A stretch of 64,000 bases of DNA from Urechis unicinctus (taxonomy: Eukaryota > Annelida > Polychaeta > Xenopneusta > Urechidae), in contig CM067343.1 of the NCBI GenBank assembly GCA_034190875.2, forward strand, positions 22,309,076-22,373,075. Direction: 5' to 3'. How positions within the stretch are numbered: position 1 is the first letter of the stretch; each line of letters starts with the position of its first letter. The notes under the pieces were generated by a model, which was not told the DNA's origin, did no database searches, and was given only the letters and a program-made list of their open reading frames with translations. Below, one piece after another: positions 37,241 through 49,555 of the stretch. A program made the translations under genes and the position numbers.

Positions 37241-38168
37241 TATGACATGGTTAGATAGCGTTATCCCTATGCAACAACGAACGGTTGCCATCTTCTGAAT
37301 TGGCCAGCGTATTCTGATATGGCCACACTCCCGGTGTGTCTGCTTCTGTTCAGCTAGCTGCAGTTTCTTTTCTGTCCATCTTCCTCACAGCAATATTTTC
37401 AGGGTAATGTATCATCCTTTAACATTACCACCAGATGTACTAGTAATCTTCAAACCTATGCATTGCAGTTTGGTCCATATAGCACACATGTTGTATGAAG
37501 TTTTTGATTTTATTATGAATTTTAGTGTTTGGTTTTAAAAAAAATGTTATGCATTGTTAGTTATTGATGACAAACTGGCACTGCAATTCGCTGCACCCGT
37601 GGATATGTTGCCTGGAACTTAGGCATATTTATTGAAAGCTATCACCATACAGAGTGAACTAGCTGCAGGAATAGTATGTACAACACGTACAAGTGTACAT
37701 AGATTCATAACTCATGTCTCATATTACACACCAACCATGACAGGCAACCGGAAGATGAAACACACAGTACAGCTACTAGAAGACCCTGTGTCTGTAAGCT
37801 GTGACAAATGTTTCAATCTGTAATATTAACATCACACATAGCATTATAAATAACCCAATTAACTATTGGGAAGTGCACACATACTATATAACAGTACATC
37901 ATACATCTTACATCACTGCTTTAACACAGACTTGATAAATATGGTTGCAATATATTTCTCGATCATGTATAACAATGTGTTGATAGAATCGACCAGAACC
38001 CAACCGATTCATTGGTTTTCGTCTTAAATCTCGCATATCATGTTTAATATAATACATCTATGGTAACCCTTTCTGCTGTACAGCTGTATAAAACTAACCA
38101 CCTATTTTAAGTTGAAAATAACAAAACATGTCTAGGAAAACATAGACTTCACGTTTTCTTCGTTTCCT
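37241..38168. other. Spacer between convergent genes, no gene seen
   Basis: Probably contains the TEX264 3' untranslated region on the minus strand. Nothing else is supported. Confidence 0.45.
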
Positions 38169-40106
38169 TCAAGTATCCAGCAATGCACTAGAGGCGAGTT
38201 CTTTGATTCTCTGTTTTCTATCTGATAACACAACCGACTCTGATTGACTCCTGACTTTCCTTTGTCGTATGTCAGACTTTTCAAACATGTAAGGCTTGTT
38301 GGTGACATCTCCAGCACCTCTATTTAGAGGGGGCACCTCTGGTAATTTCTCACAAGCATTGTTAGTATATTCTTTACCAGTTGCATCTCCAGTGGAATTA
38401 CACAATATAAGCTTTGTTTGGTCAGAGGAGACAGTATCAGTCGGTATGGATGTTGCATCTTCATCCAAGACGCTTTCATCGTCGGTGCTCATATTTACCA
38501 ACGAAGCTCCATGTGAAATGTCGTTATCTAATGATGATGTCGAGTCAAAGCTGTCATTTGAGAAAGATGTATCTGGTGACCGCTCAATCAAGTCAGAAAA
38601 CTCGCTCTCGGTTTCTGGCACATAGAATTCAACTTGCTTGGCAAGTGGAGCCATGTAGTTGATGATATGGTTGTCATATATTTCTATCCATGGATGAGCG
38701 CATAGTTTCTTCTCCTGGTGACAGAGTTACAACGGTTATCAAATAGTAAGTTACTGACAATGTATTATAAATAACTCGTTACATAGATTTTATTTTTTTT
38801 TGCAACTGATGATACTTTCATGAGGATCAATATATGAAATCAATAGACAGATAAGAAAGCATTGTGGCCCTAAAAAATATATTGATATAGATATACTGTA
38901 TCAGACATCAGTTTTCTTAATCACAACCAAAGAAAGCATGATCACCTGGACAAATGCAGAGAGATGGGGATAGACTCTGTAGATGCCGATCAGTATAGAC
39001 AACTGCGATGTGTACGGGAAACTCGTCTGGACAGCATGGTTGACTCTCGGGAAAGTGAACTGCTTGAAGTCCTTGTCCAGGAAGGTCTTGACTAGGTTGG
39101 TGTCAGGTTCCTCTGTGCCCTCAGCAACGATACAGCCAACCAACCACCGTAGATTCTCTGTCTCGACCTGCATTCAACAGCATCAACTTCAATCTTCCAA
39201 TGATGGTCAAGGTTGGGTGTGGAAGACACTTTGATTGAGTCAATATTTACATGAAATATGTTTCAATATTTTATATAATATAAGCAATAGCCGTCACTGC
39301 CCCACCCTTTGCCAAGGGGTGGGTGAGTGAGTATAGGATTTAACGGCACACCAACATGCATGTGTTATATGGCGCCTAGATAGGTTAATAGTTAAGTTTG
39401 ATCTGATTAAGCAGCCGCCTTCTAAGATAAATGGGAAAAAGAGGGACATACAAGTGGATGATGATGAAAAAGATACAAATACAAATAGTATCCAGCCGAT
39501 TGACTGGACCAGGCCATTCCAGCTTCTCGTCTAGGTGAAATCCTGGCCCAAGTGGTGTTGCAGACATGGCCCTTGCAAGGACCACTCCGCTCAACCACCA
39601 GGAACCCATTGCCAACCGACACGAGTTGCAACCCACGGCCAACAGGTTGCCCCCTATTAGTTACCTCTTAAGAAATGCAGGAGGATACCAGCTGATACAG
39701 TGGACCTATTCCACCCTCGGACCCACAAGGGGAGGCAAAGGGCGGGACAGTGACGGCTATTTTACCCTAGACTTCGGGATGTTTGATTTTTTAAACAAAT
39801 AAAGAACTGATAAAGAACAGGATTTACCTGCTGAGGGTCATCATAATAAACACCAAATGTTCTCGCTCTCGGTGCTATCGACACGACCTCGGTAAAGACC
39901 GGTCCCGCATCTTTGTAAGAACCTCGACCAAATTTGTAGAGACCAGTAAAATTTTCAATGGGAGGTTTCCCGGCAGTGACTTTAATATCTGCTAAGAGTC
40001 CTGAGTACAATATCAATAATGAAATAGTTAACATAAGTAGACAAGTTAAGACAATAATGCCAATTATATACACAGTTGACATGTCCATTGTGGTTATTCG
40101 AACCAC
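38169..40106 (-). CDS. TEX264: TEX264-type ER-phagy receptor, 3 exons
   Basis: Exons (minus): 40106-39828, 39167-38946, 38714-38169, all phase 0 with GT/AG borders, 348 aa if started at the first Met (Met7 or Met9 are alternatives). Residues about 11-35 form one membrane helix (STVYIIGIIVLTCLLMLTIS). The gyrase-inhibitor-like domain follows: LLADIKVTAGKPPIENFTGL, FTEVVSIAPRARTFGVYYDD, then WLVGCIVAEG, SFPYTSQLSILIGIYRVYP, KLCAHPWIEIYD and a FYVPE end. The tail is long, acidic and Ser/Asp-rich. By family it is a single-pass ER protein that binds ATG8 through a LIR motif during ER-phagy and recruits p97 in DNA-protein crosslink repair. A LIR candidate FSDL lies at residues 206-209, right after the folded domain. 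The frame is intact. A transposon sits just upstream of the start. Confidence 0.93.
39321..39640 (+). repeat. SINE-like dispersed repeat, copy 2, in a TEX264 intron
   Basis: Second copy of the 19,122-19,395 repeat, inserted in TEX264 intron 1 in the orientation opposite to the gene. Confidence 0.65.
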
Positions 40107-40226
40107 CGGTGTGATGCTGACGCAAAAAAGTAGAACAATATAAGAGCCCGACGGGACACCATGTATCTGATATAGCTAAGCGGCAAATAGCTTACGCCGA
40201 ACTTTAGCATGTAAACACAGATCAGC

Positions 40227-40234
40227 CTATCGGT
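40227..40234 (+). repeat. Left target-site duplication (CTATCGGT)
   Basis: The exact 8-bp match to 46,423-46,430 flanks the 6.19-kb element. Removing the element leaves a single copy in the TEX264 upstream region. Confidence 0.85.
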
Positions 40235-40279
40235 AGGGGTGTCAGTGATTTTTTTCAAATTCATTGTATCTCAGTGAAA

Positions 40280-40965
40280 TTTTACATGAAGATAGGTATA
40301 CTCATGAGGATTCTAAAAAGGTATGTTTCATTCTTTTAAATTAATTAGTAAAAAAGTTATTGAGGTTTCAAATTTTATGGTATTGCTCGGTTTTGTGCCA
40401 GAATTGTACGGTAAGGGATAACAGCTGCTTTATATGTCTTATATTAAAAATATAATAGTGAAATTATACCACAAGAAATGTGTAATCCAGAGGATTCTTA
40501 TAAGCTATGTTTCATTTTTTAAGTCAATTAGTAAAAAGTTATTGAGGTTTAAAATTTTATGGTATTGCTCGGTTTTGTGCCAGAATTGTACGGTAAGAGA
40601 TAACAGCTGCTTTATATGTCTTATATTAAAAATATAATAGTGAAATTATACCACAAGAAATGTGTAATCTAGAGGATTCTTATAAGCTATGTTTCATTTT
40701 TTTAAGTCAATTAGTAAAAAAGTTATTGAGGTTTAAAATTTTATGGTATTGCTCGGTTTTGTGCCAGAATTGTACGGTAAGAGATAACAGCTGCTTTATG
40801 TCTTATATTTAAAATATAATAGTGAAATTATTCCACAAGAAATGTATAATCTAGAGGATTCTTATAAGCTATGTTTCATTTTTTTAAATCAATTAGTAAA
40901 AAAGTTATTGAGGTTTCAAATTCTATGGAATTGTCAGTTTTTGAGCCAAAATTGATAGGATGACA
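40280..40965. repeat. 183-bp subterminal tandem array
   Basis: Nearly four units, with 'ttattgaggttt' at about 40,357, 40,539, 40,723 and 40,905. Landmarks are 'ggtattgctcggttttgtg' and 'gataacagctgctttat'. Subterminal repeats are typical transposase-binding regions. That role is inferred here. Confidence 0.9.
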
Positions 40966-40978
40966 GCCACTTTTCAAG

Positions 40979-41100
40979 ATACCTGTCTGACATTGCCAAA
41001 CAATACTAATCTATTGCAACCAGACACCTGTCTGACATTGCCAAACAATATTAATCTATTGCAACCAGACACATATCTGAGATTGCCAAACAATGCTAAA
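40979..41100. repeat. 45-bp triplication
   Basis: Three in-phase copies of 'acctgtctgacattgccaa' plus 'acaatactaatctattgcaaccagac'. Being a multiple of 3, it creates a repetitive plus-strand frame. The minus-strand coiled-coil gene ends just beyond it at 41,104. Confidence 0.85.
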
Positions 41101-41103
41101 ACA

Positions 41104-41497
41104 TCAGGTGACCAAAATCTCAAAATCGCCTTTAGAGATGTCCTCATCCAGACGGTGAAATGTGTACACAGCATCATCCTCGTCATATACAATATTAAAC
41201 CAATCGCTGAACCCTGGTACCTGTGACACCACCTTGGCTGGATAAGCTATCCGTTCCTCTTTGCCATGGTATCTTCCCAGGCGACACCCCATTGTCCAAA
41301 AGATCATATATGCAAAGCTTGCATTCAGTTGAGATCAAATTGTTATGATCAAAATCCTTCAAGGTCGTCTCCATCCACTCATTTGTGGTTTGAAGCTCAT
41401 TGATCTCATTTCTACTTGCTACCAAATCCGCTTGCAGTTGATTTATCCTAGCATCTAATGCATTGTTATACGTACCAACTCCCAAACAAAAATACAC
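41104..41497 (-). pseudogene. Coiled-coil protein exon of the transposon, frameshifted
   Basis: Minus strand 41,497 onward reads as a coiled coil (ARINQLQADLVASRNEINEL, then LKDFDHNNLISTECK). It then continues in another frame as a compact domain with YHGKEERIAYPAKVV and DWFNIVYDEDDAVYTFHRL, ending LVT and a stop at 41,104. The two parts meet near 41,265 with a one-base frame change, so the copy is probably dead. The family is not recognised. The WFNIVYD module recalls small chromo/Tudor-like barrels, but that is a guess. It lies near the left end of the element. Confidence 0.45.
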
Positions 41498-42409
41498 TTA
41501 TAAACTATTGTCCAATAGTTATCAGCAATAGCATGTATTAACTAAACAGGCAGATAAAATGTCCTAGCAGCCTAACAAAATTTTCCTGGTCCAGACAAGT
41601 GCCATGCAACTTATTTGCCACACCCTTTATAAGATCGTTGAAATCGTCAAGTAACGATGAGAGATATATGGTTCGATTAAACCAGTGATGGTTGCAAGTC
41701 TGAGGTCACTCGCGTCTTAAAGCAAAAAAATTGTCAGATAGAGATTCAAATGCGAATTGTTTAACCGCAATGGTTATGAATATTTGGGTGCAATTACGCA
41801 GCTTATATAACACTGGGGCGAATGATAAACTCGGGATGTACTCCGTGAACGGATCTGACACAAAACGTGGTTAACATAATCTCTTTGATGTGTTAAATCT
41901 TGGTGGTGCCCTTGGTGACGAGCGGCTCGAGCAACCGTCGCAGTAACTGTCGGCAGCTCAACATCTACTCCGTCAACCCTAACTGCCGAATTCCACGCGC
42001 CAGCGCAAGCGCCATTTTGCCTTTGAAGTTACTGGCCTGTAACGGATATTTTTTTGAATCTACAACACCAAATAAATAAATCAGGTACCATATCCGTGAC
42101 CTTTTAAAGGTCAACTACAAAGATTTTTTTTATTCCATTTTTCCAAAGTTCTAAAAATTTTAAAAGGGTATCGTGACCAAAATAAGGTGACTGCGCGCTT
42201 TTTTTCTTTAAGAAAAATGATTTTTAAATGTATATTTCCCACGTCAAATCTGACAAGATACCGCTCGGTAAAATTCGTGAATTTCCGTACAGTGACGTCA
42301 TTCAGGTTGTTTGCGAATATTCATCGCCATCTTTAGCCTTCCCGGTTGGTTGACAGCGTGTGACTAACTCGTCTTTCTTCACGGTCTGGTGCGTTTCTTG
42401 GTGTGGATT

Positions 42410-43970
42410 ATGCCTTATTGTTGTGCGTTTGGTTGTCGGAACAATGAGAAGTCAGGCGTGATTTTATTTTGTTTCTAAAAGGCATATGCGCCGCATATGG
42501 GTGTCGAAAGTCAAGCGTAAACACTGGAGTCCTGCCCTTATAGTTATACGACAGTTCTATGTTCTGATCATTTCGAGAAAAGTGCTTATGAGACTGACCC
42601 AGAGCTGCTCAAAAGTCTAGGATTTCGTAAGAAACCTAGGCTCCGAAATGGTATTGGCAGCTGAGCAGATAGATAAATCAAGTGACAGTGGTGAATCACA
42701 GACCGAGGTGTCACACTCAAGTACTGCCGACCTAGGCTAGGCGAAGAAACTTCGCCTGTCAGCGTCCCGCGCTGTTTGCTACACCAGGGGCGAGTGCCTT
42801 GCCGTCTGCCGACCATGAAGCTTGCTCTCACTTGTCATTAGGGGTGCAGGCAAATGTTTTGGTGAGTGTCACAAGGCAACTGCATTATTATATATGATGA
42901 AATGCATTGGCAGGGATAACTTCTGTTGTATGTATCCATGTGTCTTTTCAGAGTCAATTTGTAAACATTTACATCCTTAAAGGCTATGATGAATGAAATT
43001 GTAGCATACTTATTGTATTGATACCATAGATGGCTGACAAGTCTCTACAGACTCAGAGTTCTATCTTTCCTGGCATAAAGAAATATTCAAGAGGTACCCA
43101 AGTTGGCCCATCTCACCAAAAGTGTCACCAGGGGCACCCAATATGAGCCCCAGGAGGAATCTGTTGGACTGGTGGACAGCGATGATGAGATGGAAACTGA
43201 CCCTGACTATGACTTCACTGACAAAGTGATGATGCTGAGATGGAAACTGATGATGACATGGCGTTTGAAGAACTGTTAGGTAAATATTGTTTTGTTTGTA
43301 GTGTAATCACATGGTTTTATTTGATGGAAGAAAAATTTAGCTCACAGAATGCTTATGTACAGTGGTGTTGATCTGGAGGATGGCCCTAGTCAGAATCAAA
43401 GATACCGGGGGAGTTTTGCTTGTTTTGAACAAATCGGCGTGAATGGACACCGTAAGATGTGGGATTGCCAACTTTTTACAGGAGCTATGCCCGCAGGGAA
43501 TTTGTTTATGGCTTCAGGGATTTTGTTAGTGGCAGTAGTGCTATTAGAACACTGAACATGTTCAGGTATGGGAAAATCCCAAGCCTGTCAAAGTACCAAT
43601 TTCTTTTGGTGTGAACATGCATTAATCTAAAATGAGACACATGTTATTTTGACATTTATTACCAAAACCTGAATAAGTTTCATTTGCACAAACATTGTTA
43701 CCCAATTAAAAATTGGCATATAATATAACTTACTTATTGTATGACTATCATAAAATATGAATATCATTGATTTGCTTCAGACTATGTACATCAGGTGCTT
43801 GATCTAAGGCAAAAATATCCAAGCTACAGACTTGCTGAGGTCCTTGCAGATGACAGGACTGTCCCACCACCTATTGCCTCCCAGTACGAGAAACCTGAAA
43901 AGGATCTTCTCGTAGGTGCTCACAGGTGTCGATTCAACCTGACAAAGAAATCTTCCGCTCCATTGTAGAT
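42410..43970 (+). pseudogene. THAP-domain transposase-like gene, multiply broken
   Basis: The frame starts at ATG 42,410 with MPYCCAFGCRNNEKSG, the C2-type opening of a THAP zinc finger (Cys-x2-4-Cys). After a frame change, SDHFEKSAY and GFRKKPRLR give the second zinc pair and the basic end. A Ser-rich linker (SSDSGESQTEVSHSS) is then split by a 74-bp insertion. Later pieces are an acidic exon (SDDEMETDPDYDF, 43,030-43,290), GHRKMWDCQ and GAMPAGNLFMASGILL near 43,435-43,560 with a frameshift after, and LAEVLADDRTVPPPIASQYE near 43,783-43,966. The GHR.(M/L)WDSQ...G.PAGN pattern occurs in THAP-type transposase-like proteins of invertebrates (recalled, not searched). No catalytic triad was placed. 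Confidence 0.65.
42732..42805. mobile_element. 74-bp nested insertion with 8-bp duplication
   Basis: Flanked by CTGCCGAC at 42,724-42,731 and 42,806-42,813, it interrupts the THAP gene. It matches the ends of 30,205-30,326 (AAGAAACT hairpin and CCAGGGGCGAGTGCCTT). This is a miniature element in a very short form. Confidence 0.7.
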
Positions 43971-45096
43971 AACCTGTATATTTGCCGCCTGGGTCAGGGA
44001 AGGATTTTCTAACAGCTGTTACCACACAGGCTGCCAGACACTTTCCTGTTTCTTTTGCCCAGTCTGTGCCATATCCAGAGTGTAAACTGGCAGTAAGCTA
44101 GATACCTGAATAATCTGAAGCAATATGTCAATTAGTTGTCTATGGTTTTAAAATAAGTTGTATAGCTAAAAAAACAATTGTCATTTGTCAACCATTCCCT
44201 CACTTCATAATTTTATTGTAAGCTCTGCCTCTGGAGTTCATGTAACTGGCATTATTTATTCTTGGCTATGTAAAATATATTGTAGTTCATCAATATGAAC
44301 ACTGAATATTTTACACAGTGGAATTAATGTTCCCTTTGTAATAAATATGATTGTTCAACCTCAAACCATCCTTTTGGGTAGCAATAATGGCTAACTTACT
44401 CATTGTAGAGACCTCATCTCCAACAGGTCTGTCCATTTGAATAGATTCAAATTTGGACACTTCCAGCACATTTTTATTCATGCAGCTAGCCAGGAATCTG
44501 GGATGCTTGGTGATGCATGTCCATTCCTCCGTTAGAGCCATCACTCTCTCCAAACTTCTGTGGCTGTGTTCATTGGGATGCAGTAATGACATCTACACCT
44601 AAGTTAGAGAAATAATTAAAGAGTCATTGTAAATTTATATTTGTGGTACAATGAATGAATATAAAAGGAAAATACTTTATAAACTGCATGCAAACATCTG
44701 TCCACAATATTCAATGTGCTCAGGGTACAATGACAAAGCTACATTCACAAGCCAAGTACTATTTGTTGTAGTAGTTAGGTCTGTCAACATACCATCCTCT
44801 ACTTACAGAATGTGTAAATTTATTGGGTAAATGAAACTAACGATTATTTTTTACCAGTTAATATAGTTCAATAAAGCTTGGGAAGTGTATTCTAAAACTT
44901 ACCATTCAACGAAATCTTTTGTTGATTCTTCATCCGAAGCGGACCCTTGAGTTAGACTTAGAGCTCCCGGTGTCATTTCGTAGTGTGACTTGGATTTTTC
45001 AACTCCCGTCCGTATTGGCTCTAATAAATAGTCATGGACATGATTTGCCCCAATGTTATGCTATGGGGACTCGTAAACTTCATCAGAAGACGACAT
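43804..45096 (-). pseudogene. P2X7 intracellular-domain-like gene (no channel part), broken
   Basis: Three exon-like pieces on minus. Piece a (45,096-44,903) opens MSSSDEVYESP, hits an in-frame TAG at codon 12 and continues acidic to a TG|gtaag donor. Piece b (from 44,598) completes a Trp codon and gives CRCHYCIPM, then in another frame EEWTCITKHPRFLASCMNK. Piece c (from about 44,105) gives YLAYCQFTLWIWHRL, then after a frameshift CVVTAVRKSFPDPGGKYTGY. This is the order of the zinc-binding cysteine domain at the C-terminus of P2X7 (CxCxxC..M, CIT.HP.F...C, AYRQF..W, C...IR..FP...G.Y.GF). There is no P2X channel sequence. Free-standing relatives are abundant in some invertebrates and fish. One stop and two frameshifts mark this copy as dead. 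Confidence 0.75.
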
Positions 45097-45404
45097 GGCT
45101 TGTCAAAACGGTGTAATTTTAAAATCCAAACAATCGTTTTTCGCTTCGCTCGCTCGCAGTCAAATTCTCTTGGAGGCAGCGCAGCAGGAATGACGTCACG
45201 CAACGTGCACCTAGCGGCCAACTGAGGCAAAATGGCATCGAGAAGATGGCTTCGTATTTTCTTCCGAATGAAACCTTATCGGTGGATTTTTAGTACTTAT
45301 GCATGCCGTTGCAATGAATAATGGGTCCCCGTTGGTTTATGAGTTATTAATCTTCAATTTGAAACACATTATAAAGAAATGATGAAAATCGTTGTAGTTG
45401 ACCT

Positions 45405-45752
45405 CGATTCGAAAATAAACTTTACCAAAGTGTTTCACTAAACTTGAATTATCCCCGTATATAGATGAATGTTAGGGGTCAGACTAAAAAATGAATGAAA
45501 ATCGACTTTTTCTGACCCCACGCAACAGCCGCGTAAGCGATCTTGAGTTGGCCGTGTGAAGGCAAGATATGCGCTCTCCCGGCGCGGGTATGACAAAATC
45601 GAACATTTTAAAGTTTAAAATTCAACAAAACATTTCCAATCGATTCGAAAATAAACTTTACCAAAGTGTTTCACTAAACTTGAATTATCCCCGTATATAG
45701 ATGGATGTTAGGGGTCAGAATAAAAAATGAATGAAAATCGACTTTTTCTGAC
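45405..45752. repeat. Right subterminal repeat, two copies
   Basis: A 110-bp segment at 45,405-45,515 recurs at 45,643-45,752 (shared 'aaataaactttaccaaagtg' and 'gaatgaaaatcgactttttc'). It is the counterpart of the left subterminal array but unrelated in sequence. Confidence 0.85.
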
Positions 45753-46422
45753 GACGCACAATCAACGGTGGTTGCGAGCGTGCGCAGCCGTGTTGAGTGA
45801 AGGCAAGGTTGACCCTGATACGGGCGCACGCAGCGAGCATGAGATGATTGGACGACATTTTGAAGTGCAAAATACGACAAAACATTACCATTTAATCTGG
45901 AAAAAAAAACTCACCCATTTGTAACATCATACTTATATTTGTCAAAAGTGAGCACCTATTTCGCGGGTGTCTGATAAAATTGGGAAAAAAATACATTTGT
46001 TTGCACCGTAATATTTCGTAATTAAATAATATTATTTTCCCTTTGGCCAATTTTTTTAGATTTTATATGATCATGAACATTAGAATGTCAGCTTGTCATT
46101 TACTAAACAATAAAAACGATAAGAGTAACGAATACGAACCGATATAGAGAATTAAAAACGGAGTGAATCTCGAAAAGTCAAAAATGCTCGCCGAGAATTT
46201 TAACGTATTGCTCCACAAACACACATTTTTTATGGTTCAAACGGAGTAAAATGCGAAAAGTAAGACAATATTATTGAAATTCAATACGTTAGCTGTCGTT
46301 TGATATATAATTCGTCCATGTATCTTAAATATGAATGCCCGTCATAGCAAGTTGAAAAAACTTGGAAATAACATTGAGGCACAAGCGCGGCCGCCTGTGG
46401 CGGGGTTCGGCTGACACCCCTA

Positions 46423-46430
46423 CTATCGGT
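46423..46430 (+). repeat. Right target-site duplication (CTATCGGT)
   Basis: Exact partner of 40,227-40,234, directly after the CTGACACCCCTA end of the element. Confidence 0.85.
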
Positions 46431-47585
46431 CGGCTGGAACCAAATATAACGATTTAAAGCTTATTTAAACAGAATGATCAATTAAAAAGAATATAAATAC
46501 GCATTATCGGGAATCATAACCCCATTCAAATGAACTTTGGCAAACAAACACGTCAGTCAAAAATTCTACACGATCCGTGACGATAACAATGAAGTTGATT
46601 TGAAGTTCTCGTACATATGGCCCGACTCGACAACAAATTTGGGAAGGAACACCAAATATAACACTTGTCTGGTACCAGACATCCACTAGGATACCCAAAA
46701 TGTATTTAGTATACCCCCATCGGCGTTATAACCATCTAGAATCATTTAGGAAGCTATGGAGTAAACATAGGGTCCACATCCAAGACGCGCGTAAACGTAC
46801 GGAGAAAGGTCCACCATTGAGGGGAAAAGAACCCGCCCACTAAAAATCCTGGATACGGGCCTGATAAGGCAGTGCTTCTTAAATAACTTCAGTATTATTC
46901 ACCTTCAAGTTATATCGCATTCACAAGCGACAAAATTTTCTTAAGTTTTTCTTTATTTTCGTCAATCCCTTCCTCAAATTTCATTAAACCTAAATAATTT
47001 CATTCATCTTTGCCTTTGGGTCACTTAAAAACATCATATTTAGAGGAATCACGTTATGATTTAGGACAAGGCAATGTAGTTTGAAATCATGACGCTCAAA
47101 ACACGTACGTATTCCTACCCGAAAGGCGGCGCTCCATACCACAGACCGCTTTTTGTCATGTGCCATGCAAGGAAGTTTTATATAGGGAGTCAAGACGGAG
47201 TTTCTGTCGCTGTCTTTAGCGACACTACTAGTAAAAAGACGACTTTGTTTTCCAAAGGTTCACTGTCTTTATATTTTCAGCCACATTCGCCGCCATTGTA
47301 GCTACAGTTACGTCATCGATCTGATGTCGCAGAATGCGAACAATAGGCAAGGCAGATAAGAAACGCATAGCTCTACAGATAAGCTACTTCAGAATAGAAA
47401 GAAGAACGTAAGAAAACATGGCGACGAGAATGTGCACAAACGTTGCCTTTCAAAAACTATTTATTTTGAACAGGTGATCAGTTTGAAGAATATTAATCTG
47501 TATATTTGTTACTGTTATTTACCTGAACCATCAATTCCAATGTTACAAGTCTATAAAGATAATGTGCCATTTGTAGATGAACATT
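46431..47585. other. Original TEX264 upstream flank, no gene seen
   Basis: Before the insertion this sequence was contiguous with the TEX264 promoter region. A slightly GC-richer patch lies at 47,090-47,330. No exon is supported. Confidence 0.4.
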
Positions 47586-47589
47586 ACAC

Positions 47590-49260
<1,671 letters not shown>

Positions 49261-49555
49261 CGTTGAATAACACATTTCTGGTTCCCTCGTATGGCAATGC
49301 CGCAGAATAAACGCTTGACTGAAGCTTTCCACTAGTTATATGTTAACCAAGAACTAGCTGGGTCAAATTACCTTATCCGTAGCAAGTCATCGAAAGATTT
49401 CAGGCCATATCTCGCCGTGGTTCATTTGGCTATTTCGAGCGTGTCATTATGCATCGATAATGTGCCTGCCGAAGTTGGGTGTGTCCGCGAAAAATGTATC
49501 ATTGTTTTGAAAGCGCAATAGCTCTGACATTGGATTTACTTTGTGTGTAGATAAT

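Larger units (their letters stand above)
40235..46422. mobile_element. 6.19-kb composite DNA transposon with captured-type genes
   Basis: The ends are AGGGGTGTCAG (left) and CTGACACCCCTA (right), short inverted repeats abutting an exact 8-bp duplication, CTATCGGT. Inside, in order: a left subterminal 183-bp tandem array, a 45-bp triplication, a coiled-coil gene (minus), a broken THAP-domain transposase-like gene (plus), a broken P2X7 C-terminal-domain gene (minus), and a right subterminal repeat of about 238 bp. A THAP domain with 8-bp duplications fits the P superfamily; hAT also makes 8-bp duplications. The superfamily is unresolved because the catalytic region is not identifiable. Coding parts carry stops and frameshifts, so this copy is dead. 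Confidence 0.8.

Noticed and set aside
38296..38662. Plus-strand frames of 82 and 109 codons
   Set aside because: Antisense shadows of TEX264 exon 3.
43804..43950. Minus-strand extension after the P2X7-like YTGY motif as part of the same domain
   Set aside because: The family domain ends near that motif, and the plus strand here reads as a better protein segment (LAEVLADDRTVPPPIAS), so the extension is probably antisense read-through.
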